Source: Marvania coccoides
Lineage: Eukaryota > Chlorophyta > Trebouxiophyceae > Chlorellales > Chlorellaceae
Assembly: GCA_963854735.1 (NCBI GenBank)
Contig: OY978103.1
Location: 682,001-746,000 of the forward strand
Direction of reading: 5' to 3'
Length of the DNA stretch: 64,000 nt
The position numbers were made by a program, and so were the translations under genes. Shown here in pieces: positions 32,733 through 44,018 of the stretch (positions within the stretch are counted from its first letter, which is position 1; every line of letters begins with the position of its first letter). The notes beneath the pieces are model-generated. The model saw nothing but the letters and a program-made list of their open reading frames with translations. It did no database searches and was not told where the DNA came from.

Positions 32733-33488
32733 ATGGCAGGACGCCCCCGCGCAAATGATGTGCAGACGCTGGTTGCCGCCGGCACCAGGACTCGCTGCGG
32801 CAGTGCCGATCGCAGCCTGCGCACCGACAAGACCAAGGCAAAGGTCATTTGCAAGTTCGTCAACGTGGAGATAAAAAAACGAGGACTGAAACTGGGCATG
32901 CTGTCGCACTCCACGATGCTCAAGCGTTGCGACGCCCTCCTCGGAGGCATGAACTGGACTGAATTGGTAAAGCACCGCGTGGAAGCGCGCGAACTGTGGA
33001 AGCAAGCGATTGCGACGAGGAACGCTGTTCTGATCCGCTCTCTGGTGGACGCTGTGGTGGTGAGCATCACCGCTGCAGGCCACGTGGGATACCTGGGGGA
33101 GGTGCAGGTGGTCGTCCCGGCAGAGGAGGGGATCGCCATGCTAATGGAGGAGGAGGGGCTGTACGACGTAATGGAGGAAGCCGAGGAGATCACAGCGGTG
33201 GACGCCGCGCCGATTGGCACTGCGGCAGAGGACGTCGTGCGGGCCTTGGCCACCGAGGCAGGCCTTGTTGACCACCATCTGGACGGCGGAGACGCCTCGT
33301 TGGAGGCAGGCAAGGTGCTGGTGGAGGCGGAGGGAGAGGAGGTCTTCCTGAGGGGAGGGCAGGGGGCGGTCCCGCTGCCGCTGGCACATGAGCAGATTGC
33401 TGAGCAGGAGCTGGCTGTGCTGGTGGAAGACCTCCTCGTGTACCTGCCCTACGTGCCCAACGAGCACATCATGGAGTCCCTCCTGTGA
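32733..33488 (+). CDS. Unknown 251-residue protein, copy R
   Basis: Mirror copy of 27172-27927, identical protein and identical upstream acceptor-like site. It lies between the 138-aa gene (divergent) and the CG-1 gene (convergent) as in the left arm. Function unknown; possible relation to the CG-1 protein's C-terminal module is only a pattern match by eye. Confidence 0.65.
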   Translation: MAGRPRANDVQTLVAAGTRTRCGSADRSLRTDKTKAKVICKFVNVEIKKRGLKLGMLSHSTMLKRCDALLGGMNWTELVKHRVEARELWKQAIATRNAVLIRSLVDAVVVSITAAGHVGYLGEVQVVVPAEEGIAMLMEEEGLYDVMEEAEEITAVDAAPIGTAAEDVVRALATEAGLVDHHLDGGDASLEAGKVLVEAEGEEVFLRGGQGAVPLPLAHEQIAEQELAVLVEDLLVYLPYVPNEHIMESLL

Positions 33489-33912
33489 TCAGTATCTCGC
33501 ACATGCTGTTCATTGAGTGTTGAGTTGAATGGCGGTCGTTGCATTTTCACTCTCCCTTTCCCTTTTGTTACTACTCCTTTGTTGCTGCTGTCCCCCCCCC
33601 TTGTTTCCATTCTCCAAGCCATCGTGATCGTTCTTCCTCCCCCCTCTTTCTGTCTTCACTGGTGCTGTGAACATTTGTGTGCAGCGCTGGCTGTGTTCTT
33701 GGTATTTTCATTAAATATGATTTTGTATTTTCATCAAATCGTCGGATAGAAAAACATATAAAAAAGTAGCGAATGTCTATGTATTTAAAAATATGTAAAG
33801 AAAAACATTGTACATTGTGCTTGACGCACACAGAGCAAAAAGAAAAAATACGCCGAAAGGGGGAAAACAAAATATTTATTCGAGGGAAAAAGCAGTACTC
33901 GCCAGTCATCTT

Positions 33913-36900
33913 TTATTTGTCACAAAATCCCAGAACCCAAGCATTCACCTCCTCCACATCCCCCTTCACCATCCAGTTGCGGATCATCTCAAAGTGAAAC
34001 ACCATCATGTCGTGAGTGACGTCCTTCAAAAGGTAGGTCACAAAGGACCGCATGGCCTTGGTGATGCCGTCGCAGAGGTACAGCTGCATCAGCGCGCGCG
34101 CCATCTCCGGCTTTTTGTCTGTCGAAGCTGCCTGCAGCAGCTCCACCGCCGCCGCCACTGCATGCGCCGCCGCCCTCTTTTCCGCACCATCAAAGGCCGC
34201 CGCCGCCGGGGGCAGCGAAGCAGCAGTGGGCGAAGAAGGCAACGCGGTGGCTTTGCCGGAGCCAGCCAGCCCGCTTTCCTCAACCGCACCCTGCTTCTGC
34301 TGCGGCACAGCAGCTGCTGCCGCCCCGTCATGGCCATTCTGTTTCCTGCTCCTGCTGACAACTCTTTCGGTGGACACGGGCGGCGTGTAGATCCCCATCC
34401 CCGCCATCACCCGATCGATGAGGTTGTTCACCTTGGATTCTTCCAGTTTAATTTTCACCAGATCCTGCCAATCCTGCTCGTGCTCTGCACGGTTGAGCCC
34501 CAGCCACGTGGTGCCCAGGTGGGCCTCCAGCTGCTCCTCCAGCACGTCCTTCACCAGCACGTGCTCCTCAAAGGCGCTGTGGCAGGAGATGTCTTTGTTT
34601 TCGCTCACTCGGTTCACCTCTTCAATCACGCGCTCAAACGGGATTTGGGAGGAGGGCCCCAGCCTGAACCGCACGCCGATGGTCACCAGTGCCCACGTGG
34701 TAAACTGCGGGATGTATCGCGGCCGCCGGAACGATGCCGCGTCTCCTGCGCGATACAAGCCGCGCTGCAGTGGCGGCGGTGGCGGCGCTGCTTTTACCAC
34801 AATCGCCGCCGCCTCTTTCTCCGGGCTTTTCGCGCCTTTTCCTTCGGTTTCTGCGGCGATTTCGAGCATCACCTCGTCCACTAGCCGAGACACCTTGGTG
34901 AGCTCGCTCCGATCCTCCACCAGCTCAGCCCACACCGCCCCGTGCTCGGTGGGGCTCAGCTTGTCCCAGCTGGTGCCGTCGAAATGCGCCGTAATTTGCG
35001 CCCTCAGGCCCTCATCGTCCAATTCCCGCTCCTTGGCGGCAGCGCCAGGGCGGTTGGCCGCGTTGCTGCACACCCTGTTCACCCCCTGCACCACAGTCTC
35101 CCTCACGATGGTGCTGCCGGCGGCAGCGTCCCCCTGCAGCCTAAACCGCACACCCACCGCGATCAGCGCCCTCACAGACAGCCCCAGCATGGTGGCGGGG
35201 CTCTCCAGAGAAGCCGCAGCGCGGTGCTGCGGCTGGCTGGACGCCAAGGGGCGGGGCGGCGGCTCAACGCCTTGCGATGCCGAAGCCGGCTGGAAGGGCG
35301 GCAGCGGCGAGCCAGCCTGCGGCATGGCAAACTCGAAGGAAGGGGCCATGGGCATATCCTCTTCCGCTGTCTCCTCCGGCTCAGCGCGCTGCTGCTGCTG
35401 CGCAGCCTGCGGCTGCAGTGTTGGCCCGTCAGCGGTGGCGCGCTTTTTGGGGGGGGGTGCTTTGGGGACCAGGTAGTGCACCAGCACCTGGCGGGGGGCG
35501 ACGCTGTGGTGGTAGCACCGCCGCTGCAGCGATCCGTCCGGCAGGCTGTGGTAGATGGCTTTGATAGTGGCGGACTGGCCCTTAGGCCTCAAATTCTGGT
35601 GGCTGTTTTTGCCGACAAAGCCGTCGCCCTTGGGCATCGAAGGGGAATTTTTGGTGGGGGAGGGCGACAGGTTGAGCGTCACTAGAAACAGCATCCCGGC
35701 TGCGAGAAAAAGAAAAGGGGGAAACGAGTTTTCTTGGTGAGAAGGCGCAAAATGTCATGTTTTGCTGTCGAATCATACTGCATCCAATCAAAATCTGCCA
35801 TACGAATCAGGAAACAAATGAAAAGAAACTCACGTTTGGGGTTGGGCGGCACCTTATCCGAGCGCGGCAGCCCCAGCTCGTCGGCCTTGTCCAGCAGGAG
35901 CGCCACAGCGTTGGTGGACAGGGAACGCCCCTGCGTGGCTATTTGCACCGCTGCCGCCGCGTCAGCGTCTTTGTTGAGGCCCGGGAGATCAGAGGTGATC
36001 TCCACGGCGCCAGACCGCGAGGCCAGAGGCTGGAGCTGCACCAGCGCGGTGGGAGGCGGCAGCGGCAGCAGCGGCAGCGGGAAAGTGGGCACTGCGCCGC
36101 CTTGCGAGGGCGGTGGAGCAGCTGCTGACGCTGTGGGGAGTGCGGCAGGGGCAGCAGCCACTGCCTGCTGCAGCGCGTCGGTGGCTTGCTGTACTGCCAC
36201 AAATTCCGCTTGAAGCGCTGACAACTGCTGCTGCTGCTGCAGCAGCGTCGGGGCGGCAGCAGCGTCCTGTGATTGCGCCGAAGGCACAGCCAAAGGCTCC
36301 CAGGTCAGCTGTAGCAGCTGCTGGTATGGCACCGATGTGGTGGAGGCGACAGCGGCCGCTTTCTGCAATTCAGCGGCGATCGCAGCATTCTGCAAGGCAA
36401 TTGGGTCGGCGGCAGCCTGTGGGCCTCCTGTTGCCAGCGTGGCACCTCGCGAACCGTCCTGCCGAGCAGCAGCGGGGTTGCCAGCCGCTGCGGCGCTGCC
36501 GCTCATTTTCGCCCGCTTGCCGCCTGACCCTGTCGCCCTTTTGTAGCGCTCTTTTAAGTAGGCCACCATCTCCGCGGTGGTGGTGATGCGCCGCAGCGCC
36601 TCGAGCAGCTCCGTGTCGCCCGCGTAGGTGGCGTCGTAGTCGTAGCGCAGCCGCTTGGTTGGAATGCCGTTGGTCTTGCCGTGCAGGGACGCCCAGAGGG
36701 CAAAGCAGTCCTCAGCGTGGGCCGCGTCTGCGGCGGAAGCCACGCGGAAGCTGGGCACCGCGTCGGCAAACAAGTCGGTCAGCTCCTTGCCGGGGCGCAC
36801 CCTGTTGTCTGCTGAAGCGAGGCGCTTCTTTCCCTCGTTGGTGAGATCGCCGCCGACGTCGCCGCCATCATCGTCGCGACTTTTTGGCAGGGCGCGCTTT

Positions 36901-37096
36901 GCGCGCGGCTGGAGCAAAGAAACCTTTTTTCACGTTAGCTATGCTTGGTGGGGTGGAAGTTATGTAAATTCCCCCAAACACGCTACTTTGTTTCCGGGCT
37001 CACCTGGTGGTCTCGTGTGGGGGCAAGGGGGAGCCCGAGGCCGACAAGCGTTTCTGCTGCCTCAGCCTCGTGCGCCTGCGTCCTGGCGCCTTGCAT
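33913..37096 (-). CDS. CG-1-domain (CAMTA-like) putative transcription factor, copy R
   Basis: Exact mirror copy of the gene at 23564-26747, exons 37096-37004, 36908-35834 and 35699-33913, same splice sites and the same 984-residue protein. Promoter and terminator regions are also duplicated, so both copies should be expressible. Identity of the two proteins over almost a thousand codons, synonymous sites included in the stretches compared, means that the duplication is very young or kept uniform by gene conversion. See the copy L entry for domains. Confidence 0.75.
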
Positions 37097-37954
37097 ATGC
37101 GAGGTTGAAGGAAATACTGGGGGGCGGTGCGGTGACTTTCCGGTTTGACGAAGCGTCGATTTATTAGATGATTTATGGGGTTGCCATGGAGGGCCCCAAT
37201 CCTTGCAGCTGTGTGCTTTCCGAATAGTATGTGGCGGATTCCAAGGCAAATTAAACGCTCACGAGGGCGTGGCTTTCAAATATGAGGGCGTGCGGCAAGA
37301 AAGATAGATTATTTTGCACCGAGAAAAAAAATGTGTCCAATCGCAACGTCCAATTTCCAAATTTCAAAGAGGGACGTCGGTTTCCTGGCTGGTACCGACG
37401 CATTTTCAATGGAGAAGTACACTCATCGTGATCTGAGGCGCAGAAAGCCGCGTTTCCACGCAGTTTTAAAAAGTATCAAAAGCAGGCATCATTATGGGTC
37501 GTGTTCATAAATCTCACGTCGCACGATGGTTGGCGCTTCCCTCGCCTGGATGTTTGCGGGTGGCACCTTGCGAGTCGCATCAGAGGCGAGAGGGGGTGAA
37601 TTTCACGTCATTTCTGCCTTGGAATTTAGCTGTCAATCACAATTTGAAATGTTTTCAAGTGCAGTTTTGATGGAGAAAACGGGCGGAATACGCGATAAAG
37701 CGAGACAACACACCAAAATAACAACCAAAAGCTCGCTTGAATGCGTTCTGATTGGTGGTGTTGGAAATTTTTAACAACATCAACATTTTATTTGAAACAT
37801 AAATGAAGGCAAAAGGCGGCAGCGCCCATAATAGAGGTACTTGTGATGCATTAAAAAACTTCTGGCAGCTTGCAGCGAAGTTTGCAACCCCTTTTCTCAT
37901 GGGCAAATTTTCACCGTCGCTCGTCTTGCTTTTAGTAAACCAGAGCCTCTCGCG

Positions 37955-38260
37955 GACTTCATTGCCATCTATTCAGTTAAGGAAAATAATCGTGGAAGCA
38001 GAGGGAAGGTCAATTGCGCATGCGGTACCTTCGCCTGAAAAGAAACGTTCCAGTGGCCCATGGATTCATTACAAATTTGTTCGTTATTATTGTCAGTCGT
38101 TTTAAACCGCAACATTCGTTTGTTTGGAAATGGAAATGAAGGAGAAAATTTCATTTTAAACACCCACAGAAAAGCCCATGACAAGAAATGCGAGGCCACC
38201 GCCTCGTTTATAAAAATACAGCTGAGCACCAGAAGTAACCGCGCGTCCAATTTCATTCAT
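37955..38260. other. 3' flank of SPRTN beside the right arm
   Basis: About 300 bp of unique A/T-rich DNA between the palindrome edge and the SPRTN stop codon. No feature seen. Confidence 0.4.
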
Positions 38261-39709
38261 TCAATCCTTCAAACACTTGTTCAAATGGGCGTTCAGGTCA
38301 ACGCCAGCCAAAGATGCGTTGCAAATTGGGCAACGCACCCCCGCTGCACCTTTTTCTCTGTAAGGCCCGCTCACACGCTCGCCAGCATGAGCAGGCGCAG
38401 CAGCAGCGGCGGCGGCGGCATCAAAAGAGATTCCATTTGCTTCCATCCCTTCTTTGCTGCTCTCTCGCCCCTCAAAGCCGCTGCCGGCCCGCGCCCGCCA
38501 CATCGCCGCCGCCTCCATCAGCCTGCGCCGCTCCTCCTGCGAAGGATCCTGCCGCGCCCCACTTCTGCAGCTGCCGCTCGCCCCTCCAGCATCCCTCTCC
38601 TCTCCTCCACTGCTCCCGCCGCCGCCCCCTTTAACTTCCGCTGCCGCCGCCGCCGCTGCCGCCGTCCCTACCCCCGATGCGCCCCCCTGAAAATAGCTCG
38701 AGATAGGGCGCCCAGCAGCAGGCTCTTTCGTCTTCCCACCAGCCGCCGCGTCTCCTTTCTTTTCGCCTTTTGACTTTTTTCCGCCGCCGCTGCTGAACCC
38801 CTCTGGCTCTTTGATTTTGATGAACTCGCCGCCGCACTCCCGAATGTGCCTGTGGTGGGGGCACCCGGGGTCTTTGCACGCCAGCCCAGGCTTCCCCCTC
38901 GTCGACGCGCAGTCTGCAGGCTGCGGTTTTCGGTTTTGCGCTCGCTTAATGACCTGCGCAAATATTTAGTAAAAAAAACACGTTATTCTTATTAATTTAG
39001 AGACGATAAAAAAGCAAGTACTATAGAAATAAGGGGTACAGATGCAGAGAAAACAAAAGAATTGGGATAAAACGACTCAAAAATGACGAGCGGGACAGAG
39101 GGAAAAAGCAAGCGTCTCTCACCTTGCTGCAGCGCTGGCACTGCCACCAGTGCACCCGAAAGTGATCCACCTCCGCGTGCCAGTCGTGCGTCGTAGAAAT
39201 CCGGTACCCGCCCGGAGGGCGCTCGTGGTCAGGCGCTGTACTGCTGTTTATTTGATTCATAATGGCGAGGAAGGGCGGGCCATGGCCCCCAGGGTCAGGG
39301 TCGTGAATTTTCTCCACCATGCAATGCGCGTGGATGAGCTCATGCCTGCGCAACCGGAATTTTGATAAAAAGCTGGGGTAAACAGCTCGCAAAAAGGAGG
39401 TTGAAGGAGAGTGTTTCAAAATTGAGGGTGCGAATTGTGGGGGGCTTACAAGAGAACGGACTTGAGGTCGCGCGAAGGGCGCAGCGAGAGCAAGGGCTGA
39501 GACAGCTTCACGATGGCGCCGCCCAAGCAGCGCTCGCAGGTGCCGCCGCACATCGTCATCCTGGAGGATGACCATTCAACGGAGACGCCTCCCAGACCGC
39601 CTGGAAAATAAATGTCTCGGAAGTGATTGAAGAGGTAAAAGATGTCGGGGTGGGGGTCGGCGAGGTCTTCATTCTCAAGGTAGTCAGCGGGAGGGCCACG
39701 CCTTGCCAT
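38261..39709 (-). CDS. SPRTN: SPRTN/Spartan DNA-dependent metalloprotease
   Basis: Three exons (39709-39450, 39345-39123, 38953-38261), 391 residues. SPRTN degrades proteins cross-linked to DNA at stalled forks. The SprT domain has the HELIH zinc site (H88, E89, H92, third ligand H108 in GGHGPPF), framed by KLSQPLLSLRPSRDL and INSSTAPDHE. The zinc-binding subdomain follows: HWWQCQRC, VIKRAQNRKPQPAD, ECGGEFIKIKEPEGF. Then come FSSGGGK, a likely SHP-type p97-binding box, PISSYF, a likely PCNA-binding motif, an Ala/Gly-rich linker, and a C-terminal UBZ4 finger (CPICNASL...H...C, 369-388). Every part of a complete SPRTN is therefore present. A decayed copy of its end is in the palindrome spacer. 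530 bp separate its start from the divergent DAG lipase. Confidence 0.94.
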
Positions 39710-40238
39710 GGATGGAGAGCGAGCTCAACGAGACATTGTGATCATATATTTTGGACCTAAATTTTGGCCAGCAACTCGAAAGCGCTGCGTCTAAAAATCA
39801 AACAAATGTTGGGTATAAAAAATAAAGGTAGTATGTAGAATAAATAAGTTTTTTTCGCTCGGCAAGTGGCTCAGTTTTCATCGGTTGAAAGACATTTGAA
39901 AACATTTCCATAACAAAAGTATGTATTAATACATCTATATGTTTGTTGACTCGTTGAGCAGTCTCCTGGCTGCCCTGGACGACCCTTCGCCATTGAACTG
40001 AAAATCAAAATCTTTCATTTTCTCCCATTCGCGCGTGCCCCCCAGTTTAGCGAGTTTGCCAACTGTATACATGCCGTGAGACATTCCCGATTTGCATTCC
40101 GCAGCGAAAAGGCTGCGAACACTTTCTCAACTCCTTTTAATTCTCCGCCCAGCTGGCGCGTTTTGCAGAGACCTTGAGAAGGCCCGCTTTTGTCGGCTCA
40201 GCAGCCTTTGACCAAACGCGTTTGACGGTAGCTGCCCC
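39710..40238. other. Divergent upstream region of SPRTN and DAG lipase
   Basis: 530 bp, A/T-rich on the SPRTN side. Its right part (from about 40065) is conserved in the spacer relic at 30535. Probable bidirectional promoter; no frames supported. Confidence 0.45.
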
Positions 40239-43200
40239 ATGCCAGCATTGCGCCTGTTCAACCGGCGCTGGCTGCTTGCCAGCGACGATGTTCCCCTCCC
40301 CGCCGCCTTTTTCGCTTCTTTCCACCTTGTCTGGCTCGCGCTGCTCGTGGCCTGGCTGGGCGAAATAAACGGTCCGGAGGACTGTCGAGGGGTGGGGCCC
40401 TACTACGCAGCGGTGGGGGGTCTCATCGCCAGTTTTGCCGCCAGTTGCCTTTGTGAAATCGCCGCTGTTTTTGTGGGCCTGCGGGGATCGCTGTTCGAGA
40501 CCCAGAAGCGCGCCGCCATGCCCGGCATTTTGTACGCCAATGCTCTGTGCTTTGTAGCGCAGGTGGGCTTCAATGCGTACTGCACGTATCTCATTACCAT
40601 TCGACCGCCTCGCTGCTCTGGCGAGGGCGGCAAGCCCTGGGACCCCGTGGAAGTCATGCAGGGCGCCGTGTGGTGAGAAAATGCATTTATTTCTTTGATT
40701 ACACTCTTATCTTGTGTTTTTCAGCCAGGTTTTGTTTGCTGGGGCCAAAGCTTGCCTCTCTGCTGCGTTGCCGTTTCTCACCTGGAGTCTGCACTGCTCG
40801 AATTTATATTTTTCGTTTGCTGAAAATGCGATTTTCTCCTCTCAACCATTCTACACATCCGAAACCCCCCACTAATTCGTGCATCCTTACGCCCCATTAA
40901 TTGAAGCGAAATGATAACCAACCTTTTAATATTTGCGCAGGTCCACCTGGGCAGCCATTGGCGGCGTCCTCTTCCTCCTTTTCCTCGCCTACAACATATT
41001 TCCCGACTACACCGACCCAAAGGAGTGGCAGGCGCAGTGCCAGTGCCTGGCCGCCGCCTGCTGCTGCCGCGCCCCCCGGCATGCAGGCTCCAACGAGAGC
41101 TACGAGCGCCTGGGCTACCTGTTTGCGCTAATGTTTGGCCACATCGATCTGACGCCCTCAGACGTGCTCACCGCCTTTCTTTTGGCGCTCAACCGGCGGC
41201 GTGCGCAGCGCAGACTGGCAGAGGCGGCAGATGAAGAAAGAGAGGAAGGGGCGGAGGAAGAGTCTCCAAAGCGCCATCGCCATGGCCGACAGCGCATTCC
41301 TAGGAGGTCTATAGCCATCGGGAAAGCTCCCACAATGCGCAGCGCAGCAGCAACCACCTCCGCAGCGGCAACAGCAGCAACTCCGGACGATAGTTTGCCG
41401 TCTCCACCTTCGGGACAGTCCTCCCCTGGAGAAACCTCTGAGGACGGCCTGCTTCAGAGCATGGAGGCGGGCACGAGAAGAGCGGCGGCAGCGGCGGCGG
41501 GGAGTGTTGGTTTACCTGGAAGAAAGGCAGTACGAGTGGTTTCTTTAGATGCGGGAGAGTTGGGGCCTGTGGATGCCAGTACGCTGGATGAGGTGGCGTA
41601 CTACATGCGCTACGCATTTGCAGCGGTACGATTTTGTAATCAAAGAAAGTCGTTTATGTTTAATATACTAATGTGAAATGCTCCATTGCTCACTTGGATT
41701 CTTTCTTCTTTCTTCGTGCAGTATGGCTGGATGCTGTTTGTGTGGGAGCGGAAGACGGCAGGCGTGCTGCAGCTGTGTTGTGGGCGCAGCTGCGGGCTGT
41801 GGACCTCGATTGCGGCTCGCAGGCAGGGCGTGCCTCTCCTGCACGGTGTGCAAGCATCCTACTTCAACCGAGAAGCCATCCTGCAGGTCAGCGTCTCACA
41901 CGTTTAAAAATAAATAGTTTTCCCTGGTACCTTGTATGTCAGCTTAAAGCTGGGCTTTACTCCATTACTATTTTCCCTTCCATAAAGCGAATTAATAAAA
42001 TTAATGGCGGTTTTAATAAAAATTATTGAAGTAGGTATTCTGCAACAAGAATTGAGGTATTTTCTAAATTTTTTAACCTCGCACTGCAGGCAGCAGGAAT
42101 CGCAGTGGAGACCAACCTAGTGGACGTTCGCCTGGCCACTCCCGGCGTCTCTGTGCTACCCTACTTCCTGGCCATCGACGAGGACAAGCACGCGGTCGTT
42201 CTCGCCATTCGCGGTTCCCTCAGTCTGGACGACGTCGTGCGAGACCTTTTATTCGAGCCAGCGGAGCTGGAGGAGTGGGTGGCTGGCGCAGGGCGCGCCT
42301 GGGACGACCCCCTGCCCCCGCTGCAGTTTGCGGCGGCGGGAGCGCGGCATGCGGCGCACAGCGGCATCCTGGAGGCGGCCCGAGCCACGCTGGAAGACAT
42401 TCGATCTTCCGGGGCGCTGGCGCGGCTGCTGATGGGTCCCGCGGCGCGCTGCGCGGGGTACTCACTTTTGGTCTGCGGGCACAGCTTGGGCGCGGGGTGC
42501 GCATTTCTCATCTCTCTGTACCTGCGGCAGTTCTTTCCTGACCTGCGGAGCATGTGTTACTCGCCGCCAGGGGGACTGGCCACCTCGGAGCTCAGCGCGG
42601 GAGCCGCGGAGTGGTGCACCAGCGTGGTTTGCGGTAAGGAGATGGTCCCGCGATTGACCCTGGCTACGTTTGAGCGTGTGCGAAACGAAATCGTGCGGTG
42701 CGCCGCGCACTGCCGCCGCCCGAAGGCCGCCCTGCTGGTGGGTTGGGCGCTGGGGCGGGTGTGGTCGGACGAGGCCCTGTTTTACGAGGAGCCGCTGCCT
42801 GAGCCGCAGCGCTGGCTGGATGGGTATCGTAAGAGTTTAGATGAGACGTCCACGCGGCGAAAAAACGTCGAAATCGCGGGGGTCTTTGGTCCGCCGGGGC
42901 GGGTGATGCACCTGAAGGCTGTGGGGCGGAAAAAAGTGAAGGCGGCGGGGTGGCGGCCGTGGCCGCGGAAGGGTGTCACTGTTAGAGACTACAAGGCGGT
43001 GTGGATAGACAGCCAGTCCCTGGTGGACCAAGGGGTGCAAATTTCTGGCCGCATGATGGCAGACCACTTTCCAGGTGATAATTTCTTTTAAATTTGAGCC
43101 ATCACTGTGATAAAAATCTGCTGAATTTGCCCCCCGGTTCCTTTTTTTTCCTTAATCGTAATTGTTTTACTGGACTTATTTATGGGATGATAATAAGGAC

Positions 43201-43393
43201 ATCGTGTTTTTTTTGCGTAGATTATTCGTTTGCGGTGCTGCGGCGGCTGGCTTCTGCGGGCGGCGAGGGCGCAGAGGTGGGCGTCAGCGATGCCGCTGGC
43301 GAGGCTGAGATGCGGAGGAGGGTGCGCCTGGGAAGCGAGGGGGCGGCAGCAGGAGAGGGAGAGAGAGCTAGAAGAGAGGGAGCGCCGGTTTGA
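40239..43393 (+). CDS. DAGL: sn-1-specific diacylglycerol lipase, membrane bound
   Basis: Five exons (40239-40672, 40941-41625, 41722-41886, 42090-43074, 43221-43393), 813 residues. DAG lipases cleave diacylglycerol to monoacylglycerol and a free fatty acid in signalling. As in animal DAGL, four N-terminal membrane helices (FFASFHLVWLALLVAWLG, GGLIASFAASCLCEIAAVFVG, ANALCFVAQVGFNAYCTYLI, AAIGGVLFLLFLAYNIF) precede a cytoplasmic alpha/beta-hydrolase domain. The serine elbow is VCGHSLGAGCAFL, the preceding strand AVVLAIRGSLSLDD, and the region after it YSPPGGLATS...VVCGKEMVPRLTL is characteristic of DAGL. An inserted low-complexity Ala/Ser region (about 250-345) interrupts the part before the hydrolase core. 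Tail is Glu/Arg/Ala-rich. A deleted relic lies in the palindrome spacer. Confidence 0.9.
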
Positions 43394-44018
43394 AAAGGCT
43401 GATGTTTGTAGAACGATGAGGAAGACAAATGCATGATTTTTTATTTCAAGGTGCATAAATTTTCACATGTGTTGTTTTATATGCACTTCCCGTGTTTGCT
43501 GAATGAAGGTACGTACTTCTTACTTGTTTTAATACCCCTTTTTGTACGAATTGCTTCCATTTATATTTTGTAATTGTGAAGGGAAAATAATATCGAATGC
43601 CACTGTGAGGACTGCTGAATTTGATGCAAGGTTGAACAAGATGCAGCGTAGAACACGGTGGATTCAGCTGGCCAAGCATTCTGCCCAGCAAGTTTGTGCA
43701 CACACACGCACATGGTCCAGAGCAGTACATTTTTTTACGATGAGATGTACACAAAGTTTGAGGCCATGGGCATAATGATGCGTATTTGCTCGTATTATTA
43801 AACGATTGTTAAAATAACCTTGCATTTTGCACACATAAATAGAATCCTTGATTTCGTAGAGGACCGGTATACCATACTGCGTAGTTGGATTATCGCGAGA
43901 GATTTTTTTCTTCACATCCCAGTCTCCGTGTCTTCTTCACAATTTATGCATGGAACTGCTGTTTCCATTTATGGATAGTTGAAATATAGCTCAGATTCAG
44001 AGTTTTTATGTTTCGGTC
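43394..44018. other. Intergenic, A/T-rich
   Basis: 3' flank of the DAG lipase and upstream region of the next receptor kinase. Short frames only; no feature supported. Confidence 0.45.

Larger units (their letters stand above)
31294..37954. repeat. Right arm of 6.67-kb inverted repeat
   Basis: Mirror image of 22696-29366 with symmetry centre 30330. It is 10 bp shorter than the left arm because of the outer length difference at about 37937. Outside it, unique sequence begins at 37955 and leads into the intact SPRTN gene. Confidence 0.97.

Noticed and set aside
22696..37954. Transposon with long terminal inverted repeats
   Set aside because: No transposase, no short terminal signature and no target-site duplication at 22696/37954. 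Arms carry ordinary spliced genes.
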